Positions 35,601 through 48,989 of a DNA stretch of 64,000 nucleotides are shown here, piece after piece; the stretch's first letter is position 1; the number at the start of each line of letters is the position of its first letter. Where the stretch lies: positions 204,813,689 to 204,877,688 of the forward strand of contig NC_058523.1 in NCBI RefSeq assembly GCF_904849725.1. The letters are read 5' to 3'. The notes under the pieces were generated by a model, which did not search any database, was not told where the DNA came from, and saw only the letters and a list, made by a program, of their open reading frames with translations. The position numbers and the translations under genes were made by a program. This stretch comes from Hordeum vulgare subsp. vulgare. Its lineage: Eukaryota; Streptophyta; Magnoliopsida; Poales; Poaceae.

Positions 35601-37248
35601 AAAAATGTAACTCCTACTTATGTAGCACTTTTATTTCTTCTTGTTGTGCGGCTTACGGTGTTGTTTTTGACGATAGTTAACGGAGTATACGGAGTACTCG
35701 GAGTTGGACCGGAACACCTCGAAGACCCCAAGAACTTATGTGAGCAAAGGCAAGCAGCCCTTTGACCATGACTTGAACATATGGTATATCGCATGCTAGT
35801 ACAGTGATATTTCCGTTGCATGTGATCATAAGTATCGGTAAATCATTGAAGTGATGTTACCGATGGCTCCTCCGGAGCACTTACATATTGAGCATGACCA
35901 AACCACCTATGAGTGTCACACTAATATCATGTTGACAAGTAGAGCTAAGCATAGTAGCATGAGCATGATGATGGTATAAAAACAAAGGTTTATGAAAACC
36001 CCGTCGAGTGCCACTAATGCCCGAGGGTGATGGTGAGATAGGTGGCCACTTTTGGTGAAGTGGTGCACCAGGTGTATTTTGGTGTGTGTGGTTTCGGAAA
36101 TGGGAATAGATTCATGATGTGTCGACCGTCCCAACCTTACATGTACGACCACGTTATCCCTTTATGGGACGGGGCTTTGTTGATTACTTTGGTCGGTGCG
36201 AGCAAAGAGCCACATTACTAGTGGTGGGAGTGATGTGTGGTCACTCTCGTGATGGGGTCGTGCCATGTAGGGCGACTATGCCGTTTTTACGTGTTCCAGG
36301 CACATCGTTGGTCCCCGCATGGTTGTTACTATCCAAAGTCGGTGCGCGTAAGACGTACAACATGTAGGCTGGGTACCAATCGAGTGGACCTCTTTGTCTA
36401 GTATCGTTAGGGGAAAGGCATTGATCGGGTAGTTACCTCGGGTATATTGTATACCGCGAGTCGTGGATGTCACGGAAATTTCCCGGATCTCATGGGTCCA
36501 GCGTACTACTTTTGCAGGGTGTAAAACTATTCAAATAGCCGTGTCCACGGTCAAGAACAGTTGGGTCGTGCTGCTTAAACTATGTCAAGTCTTTTCCGCA
36601 TAAAGCAAGTGCGTGTGAGTATGTCATAAATGGTGTTAATATAAAACAATTGATATGACCAAGTTTGGTGACTAGGCATATCGGGTGAACCCGAAGTGTT
36701 CAGCCCTTGACAGACATGTTGATATCTGTAACTAGTTCTTATAATCAACATCTATCTTATGTTGCACATCCATCTATGATCATGTCTATTTACAGATAAG
36801 TTGCTATCCACCAAATACTGCGTATTACTCGTTACCACATGAATTGCATTATCCATATCATGGGCTATTTGCGAGTACATTCAAAGTACTCATTGGCTTG
36901 CCACTGGTTATTTCATTGACCAAGTACGAGAGAACATGATAGGGTGAAGAATAACTTGGTGAGTTCCTGCGATCTAGGACGCTTCCCAGTCAGAATGCCT
37001 TTAGGTTAAGTCCGATGGCATGGGTTCACGCTTTCGACCAATATTTCCTCTATTTGTGGAGTTTAGTGTGTTGGCCCTCACGCCTATATATGTAAGACTT
37101 GACCACAACGGTCATTTATTGTATGAAACGATATATATGGATGTAAGACTCTTGTTAATCCCTTTCTGTGTGTTCGGTGAGCATTGATCTCTGGGATCAC
37201 TGAGCACGTTCATTCGGCAATCTCGACCACTAAGTGGGGGTCCCCACA
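32691..37248 (+). repeat. LARD2 5' LTR, 5'-truncated
   Basis: Aligns from about 41443 onward of the 3' LTR, with scattered substitutions and indels. A GC-rich leader-like block (34300-34990) contains short open frames on both strands without domain content. Ends GGGTCCCCACA. Confidence 0.85.
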
Positions 37249-37252
37249 GAGC

Positions 37253-37266
37253 TGGTATCAGAGCCA
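37253..37266 (+). other. Primer-binding site (initiator Met tRNA type)
   Basis: TGGTATCAGAGCCA, 4 bases after the LTR end; a full match to the usual plant form. Confidence 0.9.
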
Positions 37267-40200
37267 TCCTGATCGTAGGAAGCCCTTAGTTAGCATGGAC
37301 ATTAGTTAGGATAAAACTGCTTTCCAGACCCTTCAAACGTACTTGCAAAACCTATATATTTCCTCGCCTCTCCTAAATCTACAAAGAAAATGAAGGTTAT
37401 ACTTTAGCCTTCCACCCTTATTCTCGGACACTCCTCGCCTACTTTTTTCAAAACTTGCAAATGGTCGCTAACACCCTTATGCCCTCTGAACACGGGATTA
37501 CTTGGAAACCTCGTGGGCAACTTGGAAGGAATCAACCTTCCAAACAATTACCCCTGTGCTGAGGGAGAGAGATGGAAACTCTACGACCACACGACACCAA
37601 CAGAAGTACTTCCAAGAGGAACAAGGACATCGAGGCTTAGAATATGGTGACACCCTCAACACTATTCCAGAGTGATACCACCTTCACCTACGATGATCAG
37701 AACATAATATGTGCAAGACCATGATCTGCATCGCTAATAGAGCGACCCTGTCAACATTAAGGTCGTGTCAACCACCATCGGTGGATGAGAACCTCGCCAT
37801 CTGGTCCGCCTCACATTAGTGAGCAAGAAAACGGTTCTCTTCATCCCCGCTCTAGGTGTCGATATCGCGATCAACATGACTGACGGGTCGGAACTCTATC
37901 AAGCCTTGCTCACGTCATTGCATAAAGGTCATCCAGTTGAAACTCTCGAAGCCTCAGAAGACAAGAAGACAATGACAATATTATGAAGACAACAGAAGAC
38001 CCTGTCAATGACAACCATGAAGAACCACCTTCGTCAGCAACTCCCCAGACGAGAAGACATCAAGGGCTCTTTCCAACTCAACCGAGTCGCTTCGGCGAGC
38101 AACAACAAGAGGCGTGACAACACCACGAGAAGGTCCAGAAGACTTAGCGGACTCCTCCCCGAAGCACGAAGCAAGCACGAATGTCGAGTCCGAGAACCCT
38201 AGAGTAGGATGAGTCGTAAATCCCTTATGCAAAGTCAAGTCCGTGGAATGGTCAGGATGGAACCATGTTGGGTGTTGCTTGTTTTTTTGTTTGTGCTTTG
38301 ATATAAGTCACACTTTTGCTCTAGGCAACAACCATGTGGTTATATCACCTGCCTCATCTTGATGTTTGAGTTGACATTTCCAACACATGTTTGATTGCAC
38401 TTGCACTATAGCACCTCTTAGACAAACTCTTATATACTGCTGCTCTCTCTCTCACCCTTCTCGACAACTGAAGTCCTGCAAGAGAAGATGCACGAGGAAT
38501 CCACTCGACGGACAACTGACACTGAAGACACTAACTATGCCATGCTTAACCACACGCAACCCGTAGGAGTTATGCTTTTCCCTCAAGATCGGAAACCCTC
38601 TCTAGACCAGACTAACCTCCCCAAGCCTTTCGGCTCTATTTTCTGGTCACGTGTCTAATACACGGATTTGCCAAAACACCCGTCGAGCCCCGATAAAACC
38701 CCGCTTAGCACCGGGTTCTTTAAGAAACAAGTGATCACGGTGAAGAGTATCCTTCATTCTTAAGATAGCACCATAACCCTGATGCCAAAGAAGAGCTGTT
38801 CTCGGATATAAGAGTATTAGACTTAAGATTGTTGTGATGATGATGGTTGTGTGAGGATATAGCTAGACTATCTTGGTGGATTGTAGGACCCTTATAAAGG
38901 TAGGTGAATTTGGTGGAACAAATTGATATAGTACCAAGACCTACATATTCCTGGAGTAAGTCGGATTCAGTAGGACGATTATGATTGCGAGAATAATTCT
39001 TGGTGGTATAACTGACGTTAACAAGTAGTTGACGTGGGTTGATGCTTTTACCATAATGACTTGGAGTATCGAGTAAGAGTTCTTATTCGACTTGAGTTTT
39101 GGATTTAAATAGGTAATCCCAATAGGGTGTTAATGATGTACGAGGCCACATGGTTCAGAGTAAATTGGATTTAGCCCGATGATCTCAATCATGATACCAT
39201 GATTCGCGGTGGATAGCGAGTGCGAATACTTAGAGTTGTCGAATTGATTTATGAATGTGTGTGGATTAACTTTGGAGATTAGTCGGCCGTGATATTGAAA
39301 GTTGGTGGATACACTATGACGTAGTTCTGGCAATAATATGTAAGTGATTATGTGGAACCCCATAAATATTGGATTTGTAGGAGTGATGGGTCAAGTGGTG
39401 ATCGACCGGATTGATGGACCACTTGATCGGATTCTTAGAAAGGAAACAAGATATTGGATTGGTATACTAAGTGTTTCCTAGTATAGAAATGCAGTACCCT
39501 GTCCATTGAATGATCTAGGTGGACATTTGCATTTGTAGCATCCCAGTTCAAGCTTAGCAGCTTGTATGCTTCCCCGAGGTTCCCGCATAGGGACACATGT
39601 GCAATATATGTTGTATGATACTTGTGGTGTTTGGGTTTAGTCCTCCCCTCAACCCCGGAGTTGACTAGCATCAGTGGTGTGGGGTTGACTTATGTGAGAT
39701 GGTATGTTCGGTGAAATAGAGTGATTTTGTCTAGAGAAATATGTCACATTATTGGCATCTAAGGAATGTGCTTAGAGATAAGATGATAACTGTTCTCCCA
39801 CATCCTAAGTTCCTTGAGACCCTAAAGCTTCACCCAGCCATAAGGTGGACGGATTACGACCATAGAAGATGACTCTAAGTCGTTGGAATATGGCCAGTAC
39901 TCCGCCCGACCACCACCCATTGTGTCTATGTCGAACATGGGCATGAAGGACTAGGTCATGTTGGACCTCAAACCCCTCGGCCAGCAACCACCCATAGCAA
40001 GTCCCCGTTCTCCTCGCTTGTCTCGTAAGCACTACGCTCATGTGATGTTTGGGAAAAATATGTTGTTGTCCTCGCGTACAACGTATTTATTCACCCAACA
40101 AGAGGAAGAACACCTTAGTCATGTTTGGACGAGCCCCAAGAACGCCGATAGCTATGCCTCTCGAGGGTACAGTGTTATCTCAAGAAGGTGGGCTTCTCTA

Positions 40201-41106
40201 AGCAACCTCAAGGAACCAGAAGTCTATCCTACCCAAGACAAGACGAAGAACTACCATGGTTGGGAAACCACGACAATGACAAAGAAGCTGAAGACGTCAA
40301 CCACCGATCCTGCACCGACTACATCAACGACGTCAATAAGCCTCGATGATTCAAAATGATGAAACCTTGGGACAGCGAGAGAAATCAAAGAGCCTCTTCT
40401 TGGTCCAAACCAAGCATGAGATTCCTAATTAGGTCATGGTGAAAACCTGCTAAAGGTGATTCATCGCTTGCCGAGCCGTAGACCTTGGGAGTGGATGACT
40501 GATCTATACTCTTGGTTAGACAGCCCATCCAGATCACCTCGCAAACCTTCCGAGATGATAGTACCCGTTCTGAATACTGAGTCTATGAGCTTAAGACTCA
40601 TGGGCGAGATCCAACCCAGAGCCCTTCATGAGAAGCCTTCGAAGACCACTGCCACACCCTCGAGGATGTAGACCACCTGCGACCATAGCTTGCCTACCTT
40701 AAGGGAGTCAAGGACTTCCCCGTCAGCATGTAACTACGCGAGGACCTTGACCGTACGTTCTAGCACGAGACATCTAGATGTCACTAACAAGCACGAGCAT
40801 CCTCGAGACCAAAACCCAGACACTATCTTGCCACGTATTCCTACCTTGGAATGCACTTGCAAGCCAGAACCTTGCACGAACTTAGGTCACCAAACCCCTG
40901 ACCCTCGGTCAAGCCTAACTTATAGTGGGAATCTGCTCATAGTCAGGCAAGGATGTGCGGAGCATTCAAAGATGTATGATCAAGCACCTCAAGACCCACA
41001 ACAGCAACATGGGGACATGAAGACTACCTCGGACTCAAGAATTTGTATCTGTCAAACCCCTAGCCTAGAAATCTCGGGGACGAGATTTTCTTAAGGGGGT
41101 AAGGTC
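37267..41106 (+). other. LARD2 non-coding interior and polypurine tract
   Basis: Gene-like composition but no frame longer than about 135 codons and no domain I recognise. The last bases, CTCGGGGACGAGATTTTCTTAAGGGGG, resemble the end of chromovirus-type gypsy elements and include the polypurine tract. It may be a heavily decayed or deliberately non-coding interior. Confidence 0.6.
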
Positions 41107-44100
41107 TGTAACACCCTGTGTTTAGCTTTCCTCACAACTGAACTTATTTCAAAAATTAGGACCAATTAATTTATTTGTGAATACTTGTGATGCTCGAAGT
41201 AACTATTGTTTGCTTGCTTGCTTGTATACTTGTGTTGATTCTGAATAATTCTTATTACTCTCCAGACTCACCTCCTTAGCCCAAAACTCCTACCTAATGA
41301 TCATGTAATGTGTTTAGGACCAGAAACTATTTTTACCAAATATTATTTTCACCAAAAGGCATTTCTTTGAATTAAGCTTTCAAAACCCCTCAGATGAAAT
41401 TTGTACTACAAGTCCTCAAATTAGGGAATTTATTTTGCACCAATTATTTTATTAAAAATCCATTATCAAAACGGCTTCCCAAAACCACAATATTATTATT
41501 TTAATAGTTATTTTACTATTTTATTTAAATACCTTCCTATGAGGCCAGAAATGGTCTCTTATGAAGGAAAGTTATTTTTATTGCTTTCAAAATATTTGCA
41601 AAAATTTAGAGAGACTAAGTGGACATATATATTCCATATATATGAGTTTCGACACATGGTCATGTTCAAAATATTGGGCAAACCCTCCAAAACCCTTCCC
41701 GCCTATTTCAAGCTTTTGGAATATTTTTATTAGAAATATTCTCAATAAAATCCTGTAAAATTATAGCATGTCACATATGATATATGTGATGATCGTGCCA
41801 AGTTTCATCTCAATCCAAGTTTATTTCACTCTCCTAATTATTCTAAAACCCTATCTGTCCAGATCCAAATTTGAGCAACTCTACAATGTCTAGTTTCTCC
41901 AACCGTGCTCAAATTTGGTAGACATGTTCTGATACTCCAATAATGCATCCACGCCAAGTGGTGCATCAAGGAGAATAGAAGAACTTGTCCGAAGCCTCTC
42001 AAAACCCTCTGTGTTGATTTCTGACTTCGGGAAACTTTACATTATAAAGTTGCTCCAGTTTACCCCAAACTTTTTGGGCATGCTTTTATGCTCAAATAAT
42101 GCCCACACACCAAATATTGGATTTGTGGGAATTGATTTGAGTAGCTTTGTAAGCAAAAGGCCATTCCTGCCCATTTCATGGGTTTTCCTAGTCTACATTG
42201 GAAACCTTGTCCACCAAATCCCAAATTTGGTGTCCAAGCTTATTTTATCTATTATTTGATCCTGTTAAGTTTCATATCCATTGAAGTCCATCGGATTGCC
42301 CTGACACTCATCAAACACCTTGTGTGAACTCAGTTTAATGGCTACTTTGACCCCCTCCAGTTTTAACCTTGATCTCAACTTTCTACCACAGCTCTGTCTA
42401 GTTGCCTTTTACCTCCAGTATCGTTTCCATGGCCACTGATCAATTATTGGAGAGAGACACCTTGTAGCTATTCCTCATTTTTACCCTAGGATCAACATCT
42501 TTACCCCTCATGTCCCACTTCTGCTTAAGCCAAAGCCCCCACCTCTTGCCAGAGGGTTCCTAGCATTCCAAAGAATTGTTTCAAGCCAAGAGATGGCATG
42601 CTCATGAGCAGAAAATGAGAAGCACATCTTCAAGTTGAATTGTGGCAGAAATGTAGCTTTGTACATCCAGTACTAGCTACCCTTCTTTGATTTAGCTGAA
42701 ACATTGCAGTGGTGTAGTCTTTCCATACCAGGTGCTGCAGGACAAGGTTTCACCCCAAGTTTTTCCCTCTAGAAACCACCTTTGCCAGCCCCAAGTTTCC
42801 TACTGGAATCTTAACCACAGCCAAAGCCAATTCAAACCAGCCTCAGATGCTTCCAAACTCCAGAGTCTCCTTCCTGCATGTGTGCCCTACGTGTTGGACA
42901 TGTCTCACTGGTCTTGAGTGCCCTGTAGACATGAATTGCCATGGTGACCATGCTGGCAGCATGCAATAACGGTGCTCTACCTCTTGTCCTCTTGCTGCAG
43001 CTCGTTCCCGACCGTTGCATCATGTCCTAGAGCACCAGGGCATCTCCCTTGACTGGTCCAAGTTCTTCCCCGACGCTGGCTAGCCTCCAAGGCGCCCAGG
43101 GACGCTTGTCTTCGCCATGCCAGGAAGCTCCATAGAGCTCCCGAGCTCTCTCTCCCCCCTTTCTTATCTCCTCTTCCCCGAGCCCCTGCTGCCTCTCACA
43201 CTCTCTCCCTCTCTCCCTGGAACCCCTCTTGAGCTTCCCTTCTCCCTCCCAAGCCTCGTCTCCTCCTCCTTTCTCTTCGGCCAGCATGGCCGCCGCCATG
43301 AAGCTGGTGCCCCGCTCCTCCCCGGCCACTTCTCGTCCTCGTGCACCTCCAAAGCGCGCCAGCTCGTCCGCAAGAGCTTCTCCCCATGCTGGTTCTCCTT
43401 CAGCTGGCCGGTGCGCCGTCCTTCACGGTCGCTAGCACCGGTTCCTCTACGACTAGATCCCGCGCGCCTCAGAGTTCCCCAGAGGAGGCCAACCAGCCAG
43501 GCGGGCTCGCCTCGTCGGCCCGCACGCGCTGGTGGACGCAGCGACACCAGGGATGGACGGAGCCGTCGGAGCTATGCCGGGCACTGCCATGTCCCGCCTC
43601 CCCAGTCTCCCAGCTCTAGCGGGAGGTGGGAGGCGAAGCTGACAGGTGGGGTCCGCCGATCAGCGGATCAGCGACCGGGCCCAGCCCCGTAAGTGGAGGC
43701 GGGTTCCTCCACGTGTGCCTCCCCGCGCTGGAAGCGTAAAGGGAGCGGTGCGCCTTCGACGTGGCGGTTCCCTGGCCAGCCCGAGCGACTGGGCCGGCCC
43801 AATTTCTCCACAGCGCTAGTGGCCGCATGATAGCCCCTCGTAGCCCCTCCTTTTCCCTTTTCTATTTTTCCAGAAGCTTCTAAACCTCATATCAAATTCA
43901 TTTAAAATGCAAATTTGATGATTCAAAATCTCGTAGGTTCCTAAAATCAAGACCTATACATATATCTGCATTGCATATTTTTCCAGAAGACTTCCTGTGG
44001 GGATTTAATATTTAAATGCCCATTCTAATATTTTAAACCCCACCTTGTGAAATTCCTAGAGGGTCCAAATCAACTCCAAATGGAGTGATTCCAAATTCCA

Positions 44101-46090
44101 GAGCCTTCTAATATCGTATCCTATTTTTGATGCCTTGGTCAACATTTTTGTAGGACATATTTCTGTTGCAATAAATAAATAGCTCCCCTTTGCTATTTAT
44201 TCCATGTTATAAAATCCCTAGAATATTCATGCCAACTCCAAATCCAGTGAAACCACTTCCTGAATATTTCTAAAATTGTACTCTATTAAATGAGTGCCTC
44301 CACTCATTTTTATCATGATATTTTCTATAGGCTTCTATAAGGATCACCTATTCTTCCTTTCTTCCATTCGAAATTCCTTGATGGTTCAAATCCCCTATAG
44401 CAAGCTTCAGGTATTTTTTTCTTATGACCGGAGAGGTCCCAGAAAAATATAACTCCTATTTATGTAGCACCTTTATTTCTGCTTGCTGTGTGGCTTACGG
44501 TGTTGTTTTCGACGATAGTTGACGGACTAGACGGGTTAATCGGAGTTGGACCGCAAGACCTCGAACACCCCGAGAACTTATGTGAGCAACAACAAGTAGC
44601 TCTTTGACCATGTCTTGAACATATGTTATATTGCATGCTAGTAGAGAGATATTTCCGTTGCATGTGATCATAAGTATCGGTAAATCAGTGAAGTGATGTT
44701 ACCGATGGCTCCTACGGAGCACTTGCATATTGAGCATGACCCTATCGCCTATGAGGGTCATGCTAATATAATGTGGACAAGTAGAGCTAAGCATAGTAGC
44801 ATGACCATGATGATGGTATAAAAACAAAGGTTTATGAAAACCCCGTCAGGTGCCACTAATGCTCGAGGGTGATGATGAGATATGTGGCCACTTTTGCTGA
44901 AGTGGTGCACCAGGTGTATTTTGGTGTGTGTGGTTTCGGAAATGGGAATAGATTTATGATGGGTCGACCGTCCCAACCTTACATGTACGACCACGTTACC
45001 CCTCTATGGGACGGGGCTTTGTTGATTACGCTGGTCGGTGCTAGCAAAGAGCCACATTACTAGTGGCGGGAGTGATGTGTGGTCACTCTCGTGATGGGGT
45101 CGTGCTAGGTAGGGCGACTATGTCGTTTTTATGTGTTCCAGATACACCGTTGGTCCCCGCATGGTTGCTACTGTCCAGAGTGGGTGCTCGTAAGACATAC
45201 AACATGTGGGTTGGGTACCAATCGAATGGACCTCTTTGTCTAGTGTCGTCAGGGGAAAGGCATTGATCGGGTACTTACCTCAGGTATATTGTATACCGCG
45301 AGTCGTGGATGACATGGAAGTTTCCCGGATCTCGTGGGTCCAACGTACTACCTCTGTAGAGTGTAAAACTATTCGAATAGGCGTGTCCACGGTCAAGAAC
45401 TTTTGGGTGGTGCTGCTTAAACTACATCCAGTCGTTTCGAAATATACCAAGTGTGTGTGAGTATTAGGTAAATGGTGTTAATATAAAACAGTTGATATGA
45501 CCAAGTTTGGTGACTTGGCATATCGGGTGAACCTGAAGTGTTCAACCCTTGATAGATATGTTGATATCTATAACCTGTTCTTCTAATCAATATCTAGCTT
45601 ATGTCACATCCATCTATGATCATGTTTATTTACACATAAGTTGCTATCCACCAAATACTGCGTATTACTTGTTACCGTACCAACTGCATTATCCATAGCA
45701 TGGGCTTTTTGCGAGTACATTCAAACTACTGATTAGCTTGCCACTGGTTATTTCATTGACCAGGTACGAGAGAACATGATAGGGTGAAGAGTAACTTGGT
45801 GACGTTCCTGCGAGCTAGGACGCTTCCCAGTCAGAATGCCTGTAGATTAAGGCTCATGGCATGGGTTCACGCTTTCGACCAATATTTCCGCTATAGGTCG
45901 AGTTTGGTGTGTTGGCCCTCAAGGCCTATATATGTAAGACTTGACTGCAACGGTCATTTATTTTATGAAACGGTATGTATGGATGTAAGACTCTTGTTAA
46001 TCAGTTTCTTTGTGTTCGGTGAGGATTCATCTCTGGGATCACTAAGCACGTTCATTTGGCGATCTCGACCCGTAAGGCAGGGTCCCCACA
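41107..46090 (+). repeat. LARD2 3' LTR, complete, 4.98 kb
   Basis: Begins TGTAACACCCTGTGTTTAGC. Directly after its end the copia-type LTR resumes with GATGTTTGTAAGGGC, matching 26579 onward. Confidence 0.9.
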
Positions 46091-46535
46091 GATGTTTGTA
46101 AGGGCAAGGAGATCGCCTACTTCGTGAAGATATACCGTGAGTATGGGTAGTCCTTCATGCGCGGAAGCCGTGGTGGAATAGACAAGGCCGCTTCTTTATG
46201 GACCCTCTGTGGGTGGAGCCCTCTGTGGACTCTCATAGCCGTTACCCTCCATGGGTTGAAGTCTCCACTAACATGGACATACGATAGCGCCACCTATAGG
46301 AACCATGACAAAAATCGCCGTGTCAACCTCATGCGTTTGATCTCCCTACCTTACCCTCCTACTTTACACTTGCATGTTTTACATTCCACTGCTATACTCT
46401 TAGAACTGCATGTGTAGGGTGTACTTGACTTGCTATAACTCCCATAGCTGTGTGTCAACTAAAATTGGAAAAATGGGTTTTTTATCTTATCAAGTAGTCT
46501 AATCACCCCCCTTTAGACATAGTTTCGATCCTAGA
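46091..46535 (+). repeat. Copia-type 3' LTR, last 445 bp
   Basis: Matches 26579-27025. Ends CGATCCTAGA and is followed by the duplication GATGG, then by the third piece of the Fatima-like LTR. Confidence 0.85.
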
Positions 46536-47383
46536 GATGGTGATGAGTTTTGGATGAGATTGACCATGTAATCAAGTTAAGTTTGATAGGGCTTGATCCC
46601 TAGTATCCACTATGTTCCGAGATTGATGTTGCTATGACTTTGCTATGCTTAATGCTGGTTACTAGGGCTCGAGTGCCATGATTTCAGATATAAACGTATT
46701 ATGTTCTCTATGAATATGAAAAGTATTTTGATCCTATCTTGCAAGTCGTATACACCTATTACATGTATTGATCCGCATACCCCAAGGTGACAACAATTGG
46801 GATCCTTTCCGGTGATTGTGGTAGTATGAGGAGTTCGTGTATTCACAATGTGTTAATGCTTTGTTCTGGTTCTCTATTAAAAGGAGGCCTTAATATACCT
46901 AATTTTACAATAGGACCCCGCTGCCATGGGAGGGTAGGACAAAAGATGCCATGCAAGTTCTTATTGCAAGTACGTATGACTATATACTAAATACATGCCT
47001 ACAGTATATTGATGAATTGGAGCTAGTTCTGTGTCACTCTAGTCTGTAACTATTACATGATGGATGTCATCCATATCTTTCCACCGTTGATCCATGTGCC
47101 TACGCTTTACAAATACCAAATCTAGCTAAAGTTACTACTTCTTCTACTACTGTCACACCTGTTACTCAATTGCTACTATTACTTCTACTACTATTATTTA
47201 CCGTTATACTAAATCCTTTGTTGCAGATACATATGCCAGGTGCGGTTGAATTTGATAACTCAACCGTCAAGGCATATACATATTCTTTGACTCCCCTTGT
47301 GTCGAATCAATAAATTAGGGTAAAATACTACCTGTGAAGATTGCCATAATCCCTTATACTTGTGTGTTATCAAGACCTTTTTC

Positions 47384-47401
47384 TGGCCCTGTTGCGAGGG
47401 A
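47384..47401 (+). other. Degenerate Athila-type primer-binding site
   Basis: TGGCCCTGTTGCGAGGGA is a decayed version of the Athila form that begins TGGCGCCGTTGCC. It lies 11 bases after the TTATCA end of the LTR. Confidence 0.65.
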
Positions 47402-47547
47402 GCATAGCTATATTTATTGTGTTAACTTGAGGATATACAAATGCTACTATGAAGAATCTAAAAGATACTCGAACTAAGATCATCCCATCTTGCACGAGAG
47501 GAGGTTAGGAACTGCCATCTAGCTAAACCTTTGATTCACATACTGTT

Positions 47548-48985
47548 TTGAATCAGCTTGTTACACCACCACCTATTGCTCGTCCTGATATGTCACACGG
47601 ACATGATGATGCTACATCTGAAATTAATTATGATACTATTGCTATATATGATGAAACTAAAACTGTGCTGCTAAATGAATTACTGGACGCTCATCTTGCT
47701 AAACCTACAGAACTTGAAAATGCTGAAATTGATGAAGATTTTGAATCACCTCCTACTCGTCGCTCTCCTAGTATATATTAATTGCCTTATGTACCTGAAG
47801 GTTATTTTATGGATGAGGAAGTAGCTAGGGCTTTCTTTCTTGTGAAAATTGGAATGATTTGAAGAAACTAATATGCAAACTAAAAGAAAAATCTATGATT
47901 TAGAAAATGAAACATGATCCTAAAATTTCCACTTCTCCTATACTTGTCACTGATAGGGACTATGAATTCTCTATAGACCCTCAACTGATTCCTATAGTTG
48001 AGTCCGATCCTTTCAATGGTTATGAAAATAAAACTGTTGTGGAACATCTCATGAAGGTGACTTATATTGCTGCTGTGTTTACTAATGATGAAATGATACA
48101 ATAATGTTATATCCTTAAGCTTTTTTTACTTTCTCACTGAAAGGCGAGCCAAGGAATGATTCCTTTCTATGGATCCTTGTTGGATGCGTAGTCCCCAGGA
48201 CAAGTTTACTACTTCTCTGAAAAATATTTACTTGCTCATAAGGAACAAGCTACTTTATAGGATATATTTAACTTTGTGCAAATTAAAGAAGAGAATCTCC
48301 CTCAAGCTTAGGGGAGGCTTCTCCAGTTACTAAGACCATTGCCTGATCACCCTCTTAAGAAAAATGAAATTCATGATATATTTTATAATGGGCTAATCGA
48401 TGCTTCTAGGGACTTCCTAGATAGTTGTGTTGGTTGTGTTTTCAGGGAAATAACAGTTAGACAAGTTGAAAAGTTATTGAGTAACATATTTCAAAATGCC
48501 AACGATTGGATTCCCCCTGAACCACCTCCGGAACCTATTTAAAAGAAGAGATGTATTCTATTCCTCGGCCCTAAAGATATGCAAGAAGCAAAAAAGATCT
48601 ATGAAAGAGAATGGTGCTAAAATTGAAGATGCTAAGAATTTACCACCTATTGAAGAAATTCATGGACTTGATATTCCGACACAGGTAGTAGAGAAATTTG
48701 CGTGTAGGAAAATGAACTTCTTTAGGAGGAGTTCTCCAAGGAAGAGTTCTTACAGCCGAAGCCGCAAGGGATTTGTCATGGAGACTCGGGATCATGTCAT
48801 TTACATTTTCCGCACCGTTGAAGTTAGGACTGGAAAACGGCCGCATACCCCGTTCATGAACGAAGTGGGTTTTCAAGAAGAATTTGCGCCATTCTTTGCA
48901 AACACCTAGCAGACCAACTTCCTCGCAGATGAGTGCGATCAATACTATCTCCTCACTAATTCCTTTGTGCATTTTTTTTACTTCA
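47548..48985 (+). pseudogene. Athila-type gag (ORF1-like), decayed
   Basis: Pieces of one gag in several frames: 47548-47781 (acidic N-terminal region with NYDTIAIYDETKTVLLNELL), 47907-48104 (FNGYENKTVVEHLMKVTYIA), 48339-48542 (FYNGLIDASRDFLDS, as in the Athila gag core, ending with a Pro/Glu-rich tail), and 48640-48985 (IPTQVVEKFACRKMNFFRR and DECDQYYLLTNSFV, as in Athila ORF1 proteins). Multiple stops and frameshifts separate them. The coding trace stops at about 48985 where the next LTR begins, so protease and pol are outside the window or lost. Confidence 0.7.
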
Positions 48986-48989
48986 TTAG

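Larger units (their letters stand above)
32691..46090 (+). mobile_element. LARD-like non-autonomous gypsy element (LARD2)
   Basis: The 3' LTR is 41107-46090 (4.98 kb, TGTAACACCCTGTG to GGTCCCCACA). The 5' LTR copy is 32691-37248 and lacks the first ~335 bp. A primer-binding site lies at 37253 and a polypurine tract at about 41091-41106. The 3.86 kb interior has no recognisable gag or pol. It lies within the 3' LTR of the copia-type element. The missing start of its 5' LTR together with about 1 kb missing from the copia LTR points to one deletion of about 1.3 kb across the junction. Size and layout fit LARD/Sukkula-type elements. Confidence 0.85.
25510..46535 (+). mobile_element. Copia-type (Sire/Maximus-like) element with unusual gene content
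   Basis: The 5' LTR is 25510-27025 and starts TGAAAGCACAATTGCTCCC. The 3' LTR starts at 32626 after a canonical polypurine tract and resumes at 46091-46535 after a second element. The duplication GATGG flanks it (25505-25509 and 46536-46540), so the whole assembly arrived as one insertion in the Fatima-like LTR. The interior has a decayed copia-type gag and, in place of protease-integrase-RT, a second gene related to plant 'putative transposon' proteins. I see no pol. Confidence 0.85.
21003..47372 (+). repeat. Fatima-like 5' LTR, split into three pieces
   Basis: Pieces are 21003-21100, 25059-25509 and 46541-47372. The join GGACTGACGTTG + TTTTTAGCAAAACTACC across the first insertion restores the form seen in the related LTR at 19490-19530. 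A TATA-like CTATAAAAG at about 25282 lies in the second piece. Only this LTR is in the window. Confidence 0.8.
21003..48989 (+). mobile_element. Fatima-like Athila-type gypsy element, interrupted at least four times
   Basis: The LTR starts at 21003, resumes at 25059-25509 and again at 46541-47372. Joined it is about 1.38 kb, beginning TGATACGTCTCC and ending TTATCA. The pieces join smoothly because each insertion is bounded by its own duplication (CGTTG, GATGG). A degenerate Athila-type primer-binding site follows at 47384, then a decayed gag to about 48985. There a LARD LTR begins and the rest lies outside the window. This is one of the oldest layers of the right half. Confidence 0.8.

Noticed and set aside
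39958..41094. Two ~134-codon frames in the LARD2 interior as a possible gene
   Set aside because: No recognisable gag, pol or host domain; frames are short relative to the length of the region.
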